Source of the DNA: Streptomyces sp. ISL-1
Lineage (GTDB): Bacteria; Actinomycetota; Actinomycetes; Streptomycetales; Streptomycetaceae
DNA length: 64,000 bases
Reading direction: 5' to 3'
Assembly: GCF_018614585.1 (NCBI RefSeq)
Contig: NZ_JAGGOI010000006.1
Coordinates: forward strand, 218,332-282,331
A model generated the notes under the pieces. It did not search any database, was not told where the DNA came from, and saw nothing but the letters and a program-made list of their open reading frames with translations. This document shows, one piece after another, positions 62,855 through 64,000 of the stretch; the first letter of the stretch is position 1; each line of letters opens with the position of its first letter. The translations under genes were made by a program, and so were the position numbers.

Positions 62855-63745
62855 TCAGCTCTCCTTGCCGTCAGCGTCCGCGCCCGTGTCCTTGTGGGCA
62901 CGAGCGGGCGCGGTCCGCCTGGCCGCCGCCTTGGCCGTGGTCCTTGCCGCCGCGGTCCTGCTCGCCGCGCCCTTCGCGGGGGCGGGGGTGGGAGCCTTCG
63001 GCGCTCCGTCAGCTTCCGCCTCCACCACCTCCTGACGGGCGGACTCGACCAACTCAGCCCCTGGCGGCGTCGTCGAACTCGGCGGCGTCGTCGAACTCGG
63101 TGGCATCGTCGAACTCGGTGGCACCGGCGCGCCGGGCGCCCCGAACGGCAGCACCCGCACCGTCCTTCGCTCCACCGGCTTCGCCGGGACCGGCCGCTCG
63201 CGGCCCTCGATCAGGACCAGCGACGCCTGGTACGCCACCGACAGCGTGTACGGGGTCTGGTGCAGCATCCCCCACAGCTTCGACGTCTCGTCGATGTCCA
63301 TAACCGTCGGCGTGAACCGCACCTTCTGCGGCGACTGGGCCAGATCGCTGCCCGTCAGATACGGACGCTCGGCCGCCAGCTCGATCAATTCCTTCGGCAG
63401 GACCGGGATTTCGTGCAGCGTCCGCACCACGCTCCCGATCAGCCGCTGCCCGACCAGCTCCGCCTCCTCCCCGTAGGCGCTGATCAGATAGTGCAGATCC
63501 AGTGCCGCGGCAGGGCGCTTGAGCAGCGTGCCGTCCGAGGCGCGCGTCGGCAGGTCGGTGTGGCGCATCGAGGCGTTCGGCGTGACCTGGTACAGGAAGA
63601 CATTGATGGTCGGCTCGGCGGGCGGCTCGGCCGGTGGCTTGCGGGTATCCACCTTGACCGCGATGTCCGTCTCGGGCCCCAGGTTGTTCTCGATCAGCAG
63701 GGCCAGCGCCTGGGTGACGGTCGCGATGGCAAGTGCGTTGCTCAT
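62855..63745 (-). CDS. DUF4255 protein, tube terminator-like (Afp16/Pvc16-type)
   Basis: A 296-residue protein. The conserved part, residues 1-190, opens MSNALAIATVTQALALLIEN and includes EPTINVFLYQVTPNASMRH, LDLHYLISAYGEEAELVGQRL and VMDIDETSKLWGMLHQTPY, the standard DUF4255 sequence. In PVC/Afp this caps the tube and sheath at the end away from the baseplate. The C-terminal 100 residues are a charged, alanine/proline tail containing three copies of the six-residue unit PPSST-T/M, written as an 18-base DNA repeat. The tail is much longer than needed for the domain. Confidence 0.9.
   Translation of the reverse strand: MSNALAIATVTQALALLIENNLGPETDIAVKVDTRKPPAEPPAEPTINVFLYQVTPNASMRHTDLPTRASDGTLLKRPAAALDLHYLISAYGEEAELVGQRLIGSVVRTLHEIPVLPKELIELAAERPYLTGSDLAQSPQKVRFTPTVMDIDETSKLWGMLHQTPYTLSVAYQASLVLIEGRERPVPAKPVERRTVRVLPFGAPGAPVPPSSTMPPSSTTPPSSTTPPGAELVESARQEVVEAEADGAPKAPTPAPAKGAASRTAAARTTAKAAARRTAPARAHKDTGADADGKES
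63066..63119. repeat. 18-bp triplicated repeat inside the DUF4255 gene
   Basis: Three consecutive 18-base units (GGCGTCGTCGAACTCGGC and two near copies) encode repeated PPSSTT in the tail of the DUF4255 protein. They differ at only a few bases, suggesting recent expansion. Confidence 0.85.
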
Positions 63746-63749
63746 GACG

Positions 63750-64000
63750 TCAGTCCCTCTTCTCGCCGCGCGACAGATAGTCGTTCAGGGTCAGCGCGGG
63801 CGCACGCCGTCCGGTGTGGTCGGCGCGCCCGCTCCCGGCGCCGCTTGCGCCGGGCGGTGGTGCCGCGCTCACTTCGAGCCGGCCGATCTGTACGTGTACG
63901 ACGCGCTCCGCCGGCCGCGGCGCGCGCCGTCCCACCCCGCTCAGCGCCGCGCCACGAGCGGCGGCGGTGTCGGCGCCTCGCGGCCGGGCCGGAGCGGTGG
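63750..64000 (-). CDS. Small conserved CIS-locus protein, partial
   Basis: The frame is open to the right edge, so the start is outside the window; about 83 residues are visible. RVVHVQIGRLEVSAAPP and the end ALTLNDYLSRGEKRD match a pattern I associate with small proteins encoded next to DUF4255 in many CIS clusters. The linker between is proline/alanine/glycine-rich. The stop lies four bases before the DUF4255 ATG, so it belongs to the same operon. Function is unknown. Confidence 0.65.
   Translation of the reverse strand, partial: TAPARPRGADTAAARGAALSGVGRRAPRPAERVVHVQIGRLEVSAAPPPGASGAGSGRADHTGRRAPALTLNDYLSRGEKRD

Noticed and set aside
37621..64000. Prophage interpretation of the tail-like cluster
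   Set aside because: No capsid, portal, terminase, integrase or attachment repeats are visible, while DUF4157, DUF4255 and the AAA+ ATPase are CIS hallmarks.

Overview
The window reads as a Streptomyces (or very close actinomycete) chromosome segment. It is strongly GC-rich with GC-biased third codon positions and frequent GTG starts. It carries lineage-typical families: a streptophobe-type membrane protein, DUF6777, DUF2993, a WhiB regulator, zinc-independent L31/L33 paralogues, and a cobalamin riboswitch in front of metE. All assignments come from reading the sequence; no searches were run.

Layout. 1-8.5 kb: the end of a GNAT acetyltransferase, two membrane proteins, a phospho-signalling operon on the minus strand (FHA-ABC transporter, SH3-like protein, Ser/Thr kinase) and a methyltransferase-like protein. 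8.6-11.2 kb: a membrane-anchored AA10-type polysaccharide monooxygenase, a zinc-free rpmG/rpmE pair behind a candidate Zur box, and a beta-hydroxyacid dehydrogenase-like enzyme. 11.2-16.4 kb: a DeoR regulator, GH4 and GH38 glycosidase operon. 16.7-18.9 kb: a putative glycolipid-binding protein, a DJ-1/PfpI remnant and a DUF2993 lipid-binding protein. 19.0-27.0 kb: cobalamin riboswitch and metE, convergent with the B12-dependent methylmalonyl-CoA mutase genes mutA-mutB-meaB. 27.4-31.9 kb: small genes (VOC, SnoaL-like, DUF6629, a 52-codon gene, WhiB, CsbD, NADP oxidoreductase, HxlR). 29.9-32.9 kb is also a gene graveyard with Lrp, TetR, SGNH-hydrolase and ROK fragments. 33.0-36.5 kb: a two-gene unit of a P-loop NTPase and a membrane-anchored type I solute-binding protein. 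36.6-37.5 kb: an ornithine cyclodeaminase homologue.

37.6-64 kb (minus strand, running in from beyond the right edge) is a contractile injection system (CIS; eCIS/PVC/Afp-like) locus. In transcription order it holds a small conserved protein, the DUF4255 tube-terminator-like protein, an AAA+ ATPase, a 98-residue protein, a 2269-residue DUF4157 protein, a 227-residue SMI1/KNR4-like protein, a tube-initiator-like protein, a LysM protein, a gp27-like hub, a gp5-like spike, a PAAR-like tip, a gp25 protein, two baseplate-J proteins, a tail-protein-I/beta-helix protein, a DUF6519 protein and an N-acetylmuramoyl-L-alanine amidase, closed by a strong hairpin. Most neighbours overlap by four bases, so this is one translationally coupled operon. 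Sheath and tube genes are presumably to the right of the window.

The most notable signal is the DUF4157 giant. It combines an intact HExxH domain, long charged disordered tracts, a helical and hydrophobic middle, and a C-terminal tip resembling a DNA/RNA non-specific (His-Me finger) endonuclease. The tip and the adjacent SMI1/KNR4-like gene share visibly lower GC than the rest of the cluster. This fits an exchangeable toxin-immunity cassette built into a Streptomyces injection system, which would be unusual for this class.
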